Below are positions 49,313 through 58,868 of a stretch of DNA of 61,085 bases, piece after piece; position 1 is the stretch's first letter; the number at the start of each line of letters is the position of its first letter. The translations under genes were made by a program, and so were the position numbers. The notes below the pieces were generated by a model, which saw only the letters and a list, made by a program, of their open reading frames with translations, was not told the DNA's origin and did no database searches. Source of the stretch: Sphingobacteriales bacterium (lineage in GTDB: Bacteria; Bacteroidota; Bacteroidia; Chitinophagales; UBA2359); assembly GCA_016718845.1 (NCBI GenBank), contig JADKCK010000039.1, forward strand, positions 1-61,085, in the 5' to 3' direction.

Positions 49313-49485
49313 TTGGGCTGTTGGCTGTCGGCTTTTGGCTGTTCGTTACAGGCTTTTGGCTACAGGCTACAGGCTCTTCACATCTCCACATCGCAACATC
49401 TCCACATCACAATATCTCCACATCGCCACTTCACCACTTCACCACATCACCACTTCACCACTTCACCACATATCCCCACTTCTTT
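49313..49485 (+). repeat. Composite leader repeat between chrA and the next gene
   Basis: The distal block GGCTGTTGGCTGTCGGCTTT and ...GGCTACAGGCTACAGGCTCT (49316-49375) is followed by CACATCTCCACATCGC-like and CACTTCACCACTTCACCACA repeats up to 49480. It fills the whole gap between the chrA stop and the ATG at 49486 and lies in the same direction as the gene. Confidence 0.87.
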
Positions 49486-49938
49486 ATGTTGCACGATTTG
49501 TTTGCATTAAGTATGCTTGTTGTTCCGTTTATTATGGTGTCGCGACGGTTGCGGACTAATGCCGTGCTGCACGCCCCTACCGTACTTGCCGACCTACAAT
49601 ACTTGTTTTTGTTTGTGAGTGTGGTGTCGTATATGGCGCACCCTTACCGTTTGTTACATCGTGGGTTGTTTAATAGTGCCGTTAACGGCTTGAGTATAAA
49701 TGCTATTACGGTAGTGTTTTTTTGGGTGTTATTGGGTATGTTTTTGTACTCGGGCAATATGTTTAGGCTACAACTAAGTGCAACAAACCGCATCACCCAA
49801 AAACAATTAGGGCATTTTGCTATTACATGGCTGCTGCCTGCTGTGGGTTTTGTGGTGTTTTATAGCTACATTTACTGGCAATTTACACACCTTAGTTTAG
49901 CACAACAACAATGGTGGATACAAACAATGGGGGGGTGA
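49486..49938 (+). CDS. Small integral membrane protein, function unknown
   Basis: The 150-residue product (MLHDLFALSMLVVPFIMVSR...) has four predicted transmembrane helices, near 5-18, 40-54, 70-90 and 115-135, joined by short charged loops. It resembles no family I can name with confidence. It lies after chrA in the same direction and may be co-transcribed, although the gap is filled by a repeat. An ATG further upstream would translate the repeat, so 49486 is preferred. A purine-rich repeat and a terminator follow the stop. Confidence 0.68.
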   Translation: MLHDLFALSMLVVPFIMVSRRLRTNAVLHAPTVLADLQYLFLFVSVVSYMAHPYRLLHRGLFNSAVNGLSINAITVVFFWVLLGMFLYSGNMFRLQLSATNRITQKQLGHFAITWLLPAVGFVVFYSYIYWQFTHLSLAQQQWWIQTMGG

Positions 49939-50011
49939 AAAGAGTGAAGGAGTGAAAAGAGCGAAGGTAGTGAAAGGAGTGAAAAAAGTAAAAAGCGTGA
50001 AATCCCCAAAT

Positions 50012-50051
50012 AAATGCCCTGCAAACGACTTTAGTTGTTTGCAGGGCATTT
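50012..50051. terminator. Bidirectional terminator between membrane protein and E1 genes
   Basis: AAATGCCCTGCAAAC (50012-50026) pairs perfectly with GTTTGCAGGGCATTT (50037-50051). It lies between converging genes, after a (GTGAAAGGA)-type repeat at 49940-49995. Confidence 0.92.
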
Positions 50052-50148
50052 GTTTTGAGGGTGTGCTATGTTGTTTTATAGTACGCAAATTAGTCCGAAT
50101 TTTCAATTTGCGGGCTATTTTTACCAAATCATTCATCAACACTTTACT

Positions 50149-52146
50149 TTAAAAAGCCACTAATTGCAGTAGTGCCTCTTTAAAACGGGCTTCGGGCAGG
50201 TATTGTTTTTCGAGCGGGATAGAGAACGGGATAGGCGTATCTAAGGCTCCGCAGCGCACAATAGGTGCATCTAAGCTAGTAAAACAATGTTGGGCGATAA
50301 GTGCCGACAACTCGCCACCAATGCCGCCTGTTAAACTATCTTCGTGCAGTATCAGCACTTTACCTGTTTTGCGCACCGTTTCAAAAATGGCTTCGGTATC
50401 AAGGGGCAGCAAGGTGCGCAGGTCTAGTAGGTCGGCGCTTATTTCGGGGTGTTGGTCAAGGGTTTTTGTTGCCCAATGTACGCCCATGCCATAGGTAATA
50501 ATGGATACATCGGTGCCTGTACGCACCAAATTTGCCTTGCCAATTGGCACCATATAAGGCTCGTCGGGTATATCGGCGGCAACATCGGCGCTGCGGTATA
50601 GGGCTTTATGCTCAAAGTACATAACGGGGTTGGGGTCGTCGATGGCAGCCATTAGCAAGCCTTTGGCATCGTAGGGGTTCGACGGATACACAACTTTTAG
50701 CCCCGGTGAGTGGAAAAACCAAGCTTCGTTGCTTTGCGAGTGAAAAGGACCCGCACCCGTACCGCCACCTGTTGGCATACGCACCACAACATCGGCGTTT
50801 TGCCCCCAACGCCAGTGGCTTTTGCTTAGGTTATTGATAATTTGGTTGAAGGCACATGTTACAAAATCGGCAAACTGCATCTCGACCACCGATTTGCATT
50901 TTTTGATAGATAAACCCAAGCCAATACCCACAATTGCCGACTCGCAGATGGGTGTGTTGCGTACCCTTTCTTTGCCAAATTGGTCAATAAAACCGTCGGT
51001 AATTTTAAAAGCTCCGCCATATTCGGCAATATCTTGCCCCATGATAAGCATATCGGGGTGTTGCTCCATAGATTGGCGCAGGGCATCGGATATGGCTTTT
51101 AGGTAGGTTTTATGGCTTGTTTGCGGGTTTTGCGGTGGGGTAATTTGGGGTAGATACGGGGCGTACACGTCTGCCAATTCGGTTTCGATGGGCAGATAAG
51201 CGGGCGGCTCGGAGTAGCCAATTTTTAGGTCGGCGTTTATGTGTTGTGTAAACTCGGCGGTAATTTGCTCGCGCAGTTCGGGGGTTAATATACCCTCGGC
51301 AAGCAAAAACTGCTCGAAATTGGTGAGGGGGTCTTTCATTTGCCATTCGTCGAACAAATGTTGGGGCACATATTTGGTACCCGATGCTTCTTCGTGTCCG
51401 CGCATTCTAAAGGTCATGGCTTCTATTAGCACGGGTCGTGGTTTTTTGCGCATCGATTCGGCTAATTTTTTGATGGTATCGTACACCTCTAAAATGTTGT
51501 TACCGTCGAGTTTTATGCCCTCGATGCCATAGCCCAAAGCCCTATCGACCAGGTTTTTGCAGGCGTATTGCTCGTTGGTGGGGGTAGATAAGCCATAGCC
51601 ATTGTTTTCTATCACAAAAATAACAGGCAGGTTCCAGACCGATGCCACATTGAGTGCTTCGTGAAAATCGCCTTCGGAGGTTGCCCCTTCGCCGGTAAAC
51701 GCTACGGTTATTTTGGGGTTGTTACGCAGTTTATCGGCTAAAGCAATACCGCCTGCTACTGCCATTTGGGGTCCAAGGTGCGATATCATGCCTACGATGT
51801 GGTAGTCGTTGGTACCAAAGTGAAACGAGCGGTCGCGCCCTTTGGTAAAGCCGCCCAATGTGCCTTGCCACTGTTTAAACAGTTGATGAAACGGTATTTT
51901 GCGCGATGTAAACACGCCCAAATTGCGGTGCATGGGCAGTATGTACTCGTCGGGTTCAAGGGCTTCGGTTATGCCAACGGCTATTGCCTCTTGCCCAATG
52001 CCCGAAAACCATTTGCTAATTTTGTTCATCCGCAATTGGTTAAGCATTTTTTCTTCTATCAAACGCGGAAACAATAAGGCGCGATATAGGTGCAATAAAA
52101 GGCTGGGGGTGTGGTGTTTTTTGCGTTTGTAATTAATCTGTTGCAT
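50149..52146 (-). CDS. 2-oxoacid dehydrogenase E1, fused alpha and beta subunits
   Basis: The 665-residue protein joins an alpha part (about 1-335) and a beta part (about 345-665). The alpha part shows the thiamine-diphosphate motif TGEGATSEGDFHEALN...ENNGYGLS and the phosphorylation-type loop MRGHEEASGTKYV. The beta part shows MGQDIAEYGGAFKITDGF, NTPICESAIVGIGLGLS and RMPTGGGTGAGPFHSQSNEA. Together they decarboxylate a branched-chain or pyruvate-type 2-oxoacid and pass the acyl group to lipoylated E2. Alpha-beta fusion is known in Bacteroidota. ATG 52146 is chosen because a TACCTTTG -7 box lies at 52189-52196 on the minus strand, downstream of the first ATG at 52224. Frame intact. Confidence 0.93.
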   Translation of the reverse strand: MQQINYKRKKHHTPSLLLHLYRALLFPRLIEEKMLNQLRMNKISKWFSGIGQEAIAVGITEALEPDEYILPMHRNLGVFTSRKIPFHQLFKQWQGTLGGFTKGRDRSFHFGTNDYHIVGMISHLGPQMAVAGGIALADKLRNNPKITVAFTGEGATSEGDFHEALNVASVWNLPVIFVIENNGYGLSTPTNEQYACKNLVDRALGYGIEGIKLDGNNILEVYDTIKKLAESMRKKPRPVLIEAMTFRMRGHEEASGTKYVPQHLFDEWQMKDPLTNFEQFLLAEGILTPELREQITAEFTQHINADLKIGYSEPPAYLPIETELADVYAPYLPQITPPQNPQTSHKTYLKAISDALRQSMEQHPDMLIMGQDIAEYGGAFKITDGFIDQFGKERVRNTPICESAIVGIGLGLSIKKCKSVVEMQFADFVTCAFNQIINNLSKSHWRWGQNADVVVRMPTGGGTGAGPFHSQSNEAWFFHSPGLKVVYPSNPYDAKGLLMAAIDDPNPVMYFEHKALYRSADVAADIPDEPYMVPIGKANLVRTGTDVSIITYGMGVHWATKTLDQHPEISADLLDLRTLLPLDTEAIFETVRKTGKVLILHEDSLTGGIGGELSALIAQHCFTSLDAPIVRCGALDTPIPFSIPLEKQYLPEARFKEALLQLVAF

Positions 52147-52383
52147 GACTAATGATTGGGTATCAAGGTAAAGTACATTATTTTGCCGCAAAGGTACGGA
52201 TTTATTTTGGGTTGCAGGGTACATGGTTATTTATTTGGGTAAAGGGTTTTTTGGAGAAATGAGGGTGAAAGAGATTTATTTTGTTAGTAAGATAGATTCT
52301 GGAAAAAAGTTGTACCTTTGCATGCCAAACAACATTTATCAAACGCTATTGACCGTAAATATTTTGTAAAAAAGCCTTTAATT

Positions 52384-53406
52384 ATGCGAAATCTGGAAGA
52401 TTTAGAAAAAAATGCACTGCGTTTTTGGCCGAGTAATATAACCGAAATAGAGCGCGGTTTAAGTATTATCCCTAGGTTACTTGAAACCCAAGATAAATTT
52501 ATTAGCGTACTAAATCTTGCCGATGCTTCGCCGACAGCTTGGAAAATGGCACTTCAAACATCGGAAACAATGCCTGCTAATTTGTTTTTAAAACACTTGA
52601 TAGTTTTATCAGATGTAGGAGGAGAAAGATTAATGCGCTTTAAAAAAGAACTTGCTTTAATTTTGATTGAGCAAAAAATGACGTTTGTTTGGAAAGGAAA
52701 GCAATGGGACTATGTGTTTCAAACTTTAGAAAATAAAAAAAACTGGACTAATACGCAGTTAAAAGTTGATGGAGAAAATCTGTTAAATGCCGCCTCATTA
52801 ACTGATTTTATCGAAGATGTAATCATGCTTCTTCTTTTTGGCGGTGCTGCTTTGGTGTCTGGATTACCTAGCGAGGTTGAAGAAAAATGTGTACTAGGTC
52901 ATTTGATTGGTCAGACTAATGAATTAGATACTTTTGTAAAACAACGTTACATTTGGGTAAGCCGAATAACAAGCGGGGCAACTTCCAATTCTTTGGGTAA
53001 TTTAATACAGCAATATGTACTTGATTATCTAAAAGTAAAATTACCTACTTGGGATTTTTCACAAAAACGCATTATCGACATTACTCAAAATACTCGTACC
53101 TTAACATCATTTGACCTTGTAGCTGTGTCTCCTACAAAAAAGTGTTGTGCCATTGAAGCAAGTTTTCAGGTGACAACCAATAGTGTTATCGAAAGAAAAG
53201 CAGGACAGGCACAAGAAAGACAACAACAATTACATAAACTAGGGCATAAAATAGCCTATATAATCGATGGGGCAGGCAATTTTCAGCGCCAATCTGCCTT
53301 AAAAACCATTTGTCAACACAGCGATTGCACAGTTACATTCAAAGACAGTGAACTAAATACCCTTGTTGAATTTTTAATCAAGTTCGAAAATACTAAAAAT
53401 CATTAA
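52384..53406 (+). CDS. Type II restriction endonuclease (PD-(D/E)XK-like)
   Basis: The 340-residue protein has a C-terminal nuclease-like core: FDLVAVSPTKKCCAIEASFQ puts D244 and E258 at the spacing of a PD-(D/E)XK fold. VTTNSVIERKAGQAQERQQQ follows, a segment typical of restriction enzymes of this group. The N-terminal 200 residues are mostly helical and of unknown role. It is paired with an adenine/cytosine-N4 methyltransferase gene starting three bases later. The recognition sequence cannot be read. ATG at 52384 is preferred because a TACCTTTG -7 box at 52313-52320 overlaps the alternative start at 52318. Frame intact, unlike its partner. Confidence 0.82.
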   Translation: MRNLEDLEKNALRFWPSNITEIERGLSIIPRLLETQDKFISVLNLADASPTAWKMALQTSETMPANLFLKHLIVLSDVGGERLMRFKKELALILIEQKMTFVWKGKQWDYVFQTLENKKNWTNTQLKVDGENLLNAASLTDFIEDVIMLLLFGGAALVSGLPSEVEEKCVLGHLIGQTNELDTFVKQRYIWVSRITSGATSNSLGNLIQQYVLDYLKVKLPTWDFSQKRIIDITQNTRTLTSFDLVAVSPTKKCCAIEASFQVTTNSVIERKAGQAQERQQQLHKLGHKIAYIIDGAGNFQRQSALKTICQHSDCTVTFKDSELNTLVEFLIKFENTKNH

Positions 53407-53408
53407 AT

Positions 53409-55173
53409 ATGGCTCATTTAAGCGAAAATACACTAAAACTACAGTATAACTTAAACAGCACTTTAACATCGGGTGATATAACCCCCGATGTGACATTGCT
53501 AATACTGCCTTATTTTAATAGTTTGGAAGAATGAAGATAAAGTAACTTTATACGAAGAGTTAAACCTTTTTATTAATCAAACAAATCCTCGTTCTGTTAT
53601 TGCCATACTAACATCGCCCGTTGTAGCGGCAGATTTTTGCACTTCTGCCACCAATAAAGCTCACCTCAAATTATGGATTGCAGTAAAAACAACCATTAAT
53701 AAATCAATAGAAGGCAAGCTAAATCAATCACACGCATCTCTTTTTACTATTTACTCGTTACCCAAATGCTTAATCATACAAAAACAAGAATTGCTTATTC
53801 GTATTGCCCTGCCTGCGACCGTACAACAAAAAAAAGACTATGGGGGCAAAAACACCTTTATCACGAATATGGAACGTTGATGTCCAGATATTTTACGTGA
53901 TATAGCCGTTGGATTTTAACGAATTACCTTAAATATTATCGATAGATTGCAAGACCTTTTTGGTTTACCCGAGTATAAGTGTAAATGTTTATGATTTGAG
54001 GAGTAAGTACCCCTGCAATAATCGCCAATAAATTGTTTTGTAAATACAATTCAACCACTGGACCGCATTACCCTCAATCGGTTTTATTAAACGGTGATTG
54101 TTTAGAAGAATTAAAGAAAATCCCTGAAACAGTATCGATTTTGTTTTGCCGACCGACGTATAACATCAAAAAAAGTACGAAAACTGGAACGATGGTGCAT
54201 CGACATTCAAACCTACTTTTGAATGGTGTGATAATATGTTTCGGAAAAGCAAGATACTAAAACCCGTTGTACGCTTGCGGTGCTAAACATTCCACAGTGG
54301 TGCATTCGCCATTTTAAACACTTAAACACTATTCTTGATTATCAAGATTGGATTGTATGGGAGGCTTGAGTCTACCTGTAAGAATGATTATGCCTGCACA
54401 TTACTCAATTCTTTGCTCTAAAGGAAAACCAAGAGCATTACTGGATTAATCCGCAAAACCTCTTCATTGTTAGAAAAATCCAAGTATGGAAACTATCAAA
54501 GAAAATTTTGTTGTGAGCAAGTTGCATAAGTAAAAGAAGAAAACAAAAGAACAACGACTCAGAAGTAATCTCTAACCTTTGGTGGGACATACATAGACTA
54601 AAACATAATAGCCGCAGAGTAGACCATCCGTGTCAATTACCTCCTGCTTTTATGTATCGCTTAATCTCGCTTTTTACCAACGAAAATGAATTTGTTTTAG
54701 ACCCCTTTAATGGAGTAGGTAGTACAACTTTGACTGCACAACAACTAAAACGTAATTTTGTTGGAATTGAGCTTTCTGCCTATTACCATAATATTACTTG
54801 TACTCGCCATCAAGAATTGACCGACGGGATTGACCCTTTCAGAAAAAACAACGATGAAACACCCAAAACTAAAAATAGTCATGTAAAACGGTTAGAAAAA
54901 CAAGATTATTTAGTTAGCAAAAAACAACTACAACTAGAAGTAAAACAAATTGCGCTACAAATCGGAAGAAAACCTACCAAAGAAGACATTGCAGCATTAA
55001 GCCAATATCCAATAGCTTATTACGAAAACTATTTTACATCGTGGGGAGAAGTAACCGCCGCCGCACGAACTACAGAGTGTATGACCGAATATAAAAACAA
55101 CATTTTACAAGAAGATGGGCAATTACGCTTGTTTGAAGAAAAAAAAGGAAAGTACAAAAAACAAGCAAACTAA
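53409..55173 (+). pseudogene. DNA N4-cytosine/N6-adenine methyltransferase of the restriction-modification system, heavily frameshifted
   Basis: It starts MAHLSENTLKLQYNLNSTLT, three bases after the endonuclease stop. Pieces in order show LWIAVKTTINKSIEGKL, a CPAC zinc-like motif with KDYGG (53805-53850), LQDLFGLPEY, SVLLNGDCLEELKKIP, a DPPYN-related sequence at about 54149-54165 (broken), and DPFNGVGSTTLTAQQLKRNF (54699-54760) with the SAM-binding FxGxG motif. The last 173 residues are intact (54652-55173). At least ten indels interrupt the first two-thirds. It should protect the host DNA from the endonuclease, so a truly broken gene beside an intact endonuclease is hard to explain; sequencing error or loss of endonuclease activity are the options. 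Confidence 0.82.
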
Positions 55174-55212
55174 AACCAAGTAAAAACGCAATTATCTTGT
55201 CGATTTAACTTT

Positions 55213-55249
55213 TAAAACTGCTTTCTATATTTTGGAGAGCAGTTTTTTT
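55213..55249 (+). terminator. Rho-independent terminator after the methyltransferase
   Basis: AAAACTGCT (55213-55221) pairs with AGCAGTTTT (55237-55245), followed by a run of T. The stem is nine pairs. Confidence 0.85.
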
Positions 55250-55345
55250 TGCATTAATACCTTTGGTTTAATAAAAAAAAACACCACCTATTAGGCAATT
55301 GATTATTGCCTAATAATTTTATAAAAACAGGCAGAAAGACAGAAA

Positions 55346-55388
55346 AACCCCACTATCAACAAATTTTAGCTTGTTAGTGGTGGGGGTT
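55346..55388. terminator. Repeated hairpin (copy 1) downstream of small membrane gene
   Basis: AACCCCACTATCAACAA pairs with TTGTTAGTGGTGGGGGTT (one or two mismatches). The same hairpin recurs at 56413-56454, each time just after a minus-strand gene's stop, so it works as a terminator cassette. Confidence 0.8.
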
Positions 55389-55393
55389 GTGGA

Positions 55394-55732
55394 TTACTTT
55401 TGTTTTTTTTGCAATTCATAGATTAGGCACAAGGCACATACTACTACGAACACATAGCCCCATTTGGCATCTTTTTTTGTTGCTTCAACATAATCGTTTG
55501 GGGTAAAGTAGGTTAAGTTATTGGTTCTAATGCCATAAATATTGCCTATTTGGTTGTAAGAGTTGTGTTTCATCCAAAATGTTAAAGGCGTTTCTTTGCT
55601 TAGTTTTTGCTCGTACTCGTTTTTGTTGATTGTTAGGTAGATTGTTTCGTTTGCTGTTGTGTTGCTAACAAAATAGTCAGCATCTATCCCATTAACTAAA
55701 AAAGTAAATTTGGGGTATTCTTTGGTGTTCAA
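55394..55732 (-). CDS. Small membrane-anchored protein, function unknown
   Basis: The 112-residue product (MNTKEYPKFTFLVNGIDADY...) has an extracytoplasmic-like beta-rich part with YLTINKNEYEQKLSKETPLT and one C-terminal transmembrane helix (WGYVFVVVCALCLIYEL) followed by a KKQK tail. I cannot assign a family. It ends 5 bases from the hairpin at 55346-55388. The gap to the next gene (55733-55998) shows no feature. Confidence 0.6.
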   Translation of the reverse strand: MNTKEYPKFTFLVNGIDADYFVSNTTANETIYLTINKNEYEQKLSKETPLTFWMKHNSYNQIGNIYGIRTNNLTYFTPNDYVEATKKDAKWGYVFVVVCALCLIYELQKKQK

Positions 55733-55998
55733 TAATAGGCGACTGTTGTTACTTTTACTCTTTTTTTGTATTTGGGGATTTGCGGATAATGTTACAGTTA
55801 TTTCGGACTTAGGTTGTTAGGTTTAGGGTAAAATAGTTGCTTTGATAATAAGCATAACCACAAATACCTGTAATCTATTAGTAATAAAACGATAATAAAC
55901 GTTTTACCGACAACATTATTGGTTTCGTTACCGTTTTCGCCCTATTTTATAAATAAGCTCGCTTTGTATTGTAATGTAATTGGGTATAAAACCAGTTT

Positions 55999-56354
55999 CT
56001 AATTTTGTGTGTTTTTGTTCTTGGTGACAATAACTATGTCTTCACCATCTATATAATACCCTCTTACATCGTTTAAATGTAGCGATTGTCTAAAAAACCC
56101 TCCTAGGCGAGATAACTCAATGCGACTTTTATACACCGTTATATTTTTATAGCCACAGATAAGGTATGCTATACAAAGTAACCCTGGTAATCCAAATAGA
56201 AAAGCTATTAATGTTGCTGTTAAATCCCAATAATCATATTGTCCATTAGTTGGTAAAATTATGCAATAACTAAATCCACCAAAAAATAAGAAACCTAACA
56301 ACATACACCAATAAACAACTTATCTACCCTCGATTCTACAAGCGGCTTTTCCAT
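55999..56354 (-). CDS. Small membrane protein, probable frameshift near the start
   Basis: The visible 101 residues (MLLGFLFFGGFSYCIILPTN...) have two transmembrane helices (about 1-16 and 30-48) and a short cytoplasmic end (YYIDGEDIVIVTKN), like the pleckstrin-like tails of small membrane proteins. A better start, ATG at 56354 (MEKPLVESRVDKLFIGV), lies upstream but is one base out of frame with the rest. A minus-strand -7 box (TATCTTTG, 56375-56382) fits that upstream start. A one-base indel near 56300 is therefore likely. Confidence 0.58.
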
Positions 56355-56412
56355 TTGGTAATTATTTTTGAGTACAAAGATACACTATTTTCTGCAATAG
56401 TTGCCTAAAAAT

Positions 56413-56454
56413 AACCCCACCATCAACAAATTTTAGCTTGTTAGTGGTGGGGTT
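56413..56454. terminator. Repeated hairpin (copy 2) after FAD oxidoreductase gene
   Basis: AACCCCACCATCAACAA pairs with TTGTTAGTGGTGGGGTT. It is nearly identical to 55346-55388 and lies 26 bases from the 3' end of the minus-strand gene at 56480. Confidence 0.82.
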
Positions 56455-56479
56455 GGTGGATTAAAACCAAAGTTTAGGG

Positions 56480-57527
56480 CTATTTAAAATACCGCTTTAC
56501 ATCTACCTCAACATCAAGGGGTTGTTGGTGGATTAGATGATTAACAAAATGTTGGGCAAAATACGGAGCCAAAGTTATGCCTTTGGTGCCCATGCCATTA
56601 AAAATACCTACTTGTGGGCATGCGCGGATTAAAGCCCACAAATGGTCGTACGGTGTAAGGTGGCGCGCACGCCTGCCCAATGATCAATAATTTGGTAGGG
56701 TACGGTTAATAGGTCTTGTAGATTTTGTTCAAACTGTTGCCTAATTTGCGGGCTTGGTTGATGATTGGAGCTGCCCAATGTTTCGTAGTTCGAGCCAACC
56801 CAACACATCGTCGTGCAAAAGGCACTAAAAACACCCCGATTTTAACAACCTATCTGTAACCCCCTAAATCAGAGGACTGCACCAATAACACCTCTCGCCT
56901 TTTACGGGTGCAAAAGGTAGGTTGCCAAAGTGGGGATTTTTGTTGGGCGATGTATCCCCGTAAAAAAACCACAAAATCGGCGGTAATATCTTGCCATTTA
57001 ATGCCCTTTGGGGTTAGTTGCAGTTGGTTAATATCAAAATGGGCATCGATAAGGCAGTTTTTTTGGGTTAGATAAGTGCGATAATCGGCAATAAAACGGG
57101 CAATGGCTACATCGCCACCATTAATTTCTACACGCCCACTACATGGGGCGTAAGGGGGAGGTCGAGGGGTCGGTGGTAATGATTTTGATGAAATGTTCGG
57201 TTTTGTTTTTCAACAAACGCTGGCAATCGTCGGCTAATGTTGGTTGTTGATGAGCCAACAGATGGGTCGTTGGAACAAATATTGGTTTACTAAAAAGGGT
57301 TTCCAGGTGTTGGTATTGCTCGAAGGCAAAGGGCAGTAGTTGGTCGGCAAGCCACGTTTGGGTCATGTATTTGCCTGTTATGGGGTTAATAACCCCCGAT
57401 GCTACCCTCGATGCTGCCATAGCTTGGTACTCATCAACCACTAAAACACTTTGTTGGGCTTGTAATAAATAATGCGATAGCCAAGTGCCTGTTAAGCCTT
57501 GTCCGACAATTAAAAACGAGTGTGCAT
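56480..57527 (-). pseudogene. FAD-dependent oxidoreductase (DAO family), frameshifted
   Basis: The N-terminal part has the FAD-binding FLIVGQGLTGTWLSHYLLQA, VVDEYQAMAASRVASGVINP and TGKYMTQTWLADQLLPFAF, typical of D-amino-acid-oxidase-like enzymes in Bacteroidota. The C-terminal 66 residues (NGMGTKGITLAPYFAQHFVN) complete the FAD site. The middle is broken by indels around 57140, 56990 and 56700. The likely start is ATG 57527 (MHTRF): it is off-frame by one base because a T run (57516-57520) is short by one. A TACCTTTG -7 box lies at 57576-57583 on the minus strand, which fits that start. Substrate unknown. Confidence 0.75.
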
Positions 57528-57717
57528 TTTTGTAACAATAAGGTGATAGCCCTGCAGTGGGTTTGTATGTTTGTGCAAAGGTAGTGTTTTTATGTGGGTG
57601 TTGGCAAATTTTGGGGTTAAATTTTGAAAGGATTGCCAATTTTGATGCGTGCTAAAAAGCAGTTAATCTATTTGTTGATAAAACGCAGGCATCAGCTACT
57701 CAATTTACGCCAGCTTG

Positions 57718-57766
57718 TTTTTTTTAAATTTACAACGGAGACACAGAGAACACGGAGTTTTTTGGA
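57718..57766. repeat. Solo copy of the GAGACACAGAGAACAC repeat core
   Basis: TTTAAATTTACAACGGAGAC and ACAGAGAACACGGAGTTTTT match the interior of the TA-spacer repeats (16946-16985 and 18481-18525). The terminator and promoter parts are absent. Confidence 0.8.
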
Positions 57767-57877
57767 ATAGCCAGCCACTAAACCACCTCCTTTCACTAAA
57801 GCTAACTACTTTTCACTGTCGTTATAAAAATGCCGCTGTATATCGGCACTACCAGATTTAATTTGTATCTTTGCGCC

Positions 57878-58549
57878 ATGAAAAAACAAATTGTAATTGC
57901 CATCGATGGCTACGCATCGTGCGGTAAAAGCACCATTGCCAAACAGTTAGCCAAACGTTTGGGCTATATCTACATCGACTCGGGGGCAATGTACCGAGCC
58001 GTAACCCTTTACTTTTTGCAAAACAACACTGGTTGGATAACACCACCCAAATAGAAAAACAGATTATAAACATCAACATTGATTTTAGGTGGAACGAAAG
58101 AGCCAGGATTTGCCCACACCTACCTAAATAAACCAAGACATAGAACAAGCCACGCAGTAAAGAAGTTACCCAAAACGAGCAAAATAAGAGATAAGCCCAA
58201 GTACGCCACTTTTTTGTGTAACAACAACAACTTATCGGCAAAAATAAAGGTATTGTAATGGACGGGCGATATTACTCGGTTGTTTTCCGACAGCCGAACT
58301 AAAGTATTTATGACTGCCGACATAAAACGTGCGAGCCAAACGCCGCTTTGCCGAGTTACAAACCAAAGGCATTGAGATAGTCGTTTGAGGAGATTAAAAT
58401 TAACTGTTGAGCGCGACCACCTCGACTCGACCCGAACCGAAAGCCCGCTGCGAAAAGCCGACGATGCCATTGTAATAGACAACTCGGAACTCTGCCCAAC
58501 CGAACAACTCGATATTGCGGTATTATTGGCAGAAAACAGAAATAAATAG
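57878..58549 (+). pseudogene. cmk: Cytidylate kinase, full length but frameshifted
   Basis: The start MKKQIVIAIDGYASCGKSTI has the P-loop, then AKRLGYIYIDSGAMYRAVTL. Later pieces show KGIVMDGR(Y)..VVF, a second nucleotide-binding site, and a C-terminal DAIVIDNSEL-like segment ending ENRNK before TAG at 58547. Length (672 bases) fits the family's 225 residues. The enzyme phosphorylates CMP/dCMP with ATP. Indels near 58030, 58080, 58130, 58170, 58320 and 58380 break it. Since cmk is near-essential in many bacteria, consensus error is favoured. A TATCTTTG box lies only four bases before the ATG, hinting at a leaderless message. Confidence 0.85.
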
Positions 58550-58621
58550 CCTTAGTGTGTACATTTTTGACAATTTTACCTTAAATTTGCCCATTAAACC
58601 GCCTTCATAGTAATAAACTTG

Positions 58622-58832
58622 TGTTACGCACAAGAAGGACACAGATTTTATGGATTGAACACGGATTTTAAAAAATGATTACCTAATGTATTGCTATTAA
58701 AAACCAAATCAATCTAAAATTAACCTCCTTGTATCATCATAATACAAATGAAAAATCCATTTTAACCCGTGTCTAATCCGTTTTAATCCGTGTGTCCTAA
58801 ATAAACACACTAAAATAGAACGCTGCGTAACA
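58622..58832. mobile_element. MITE-like inverted-repeat element, copy 2 (shorter)
   Basis: The left end TGTTACGCAC (58622-58631) is mirrored by GCGTAACATCA at the right. Further in, GGACACAGATTTTATGGATT mirrors the right-hand AATCCGTGTGTCC segment. It matches copy 1 (45371-45674) at both ends but lacks about 100 central bases. No gene is supported inside it. Confidence 0.78.
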
Positions 58833-58868
58833 TCAATTACTAATTTTCAACGCTTTAAACAACAAACT

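Noticed and set aside
52318..52383. Upstream start of the endonuclease at 52318
   Set aside because: It lies inside the TACCTTTG promoter box, so it would not be in the message.
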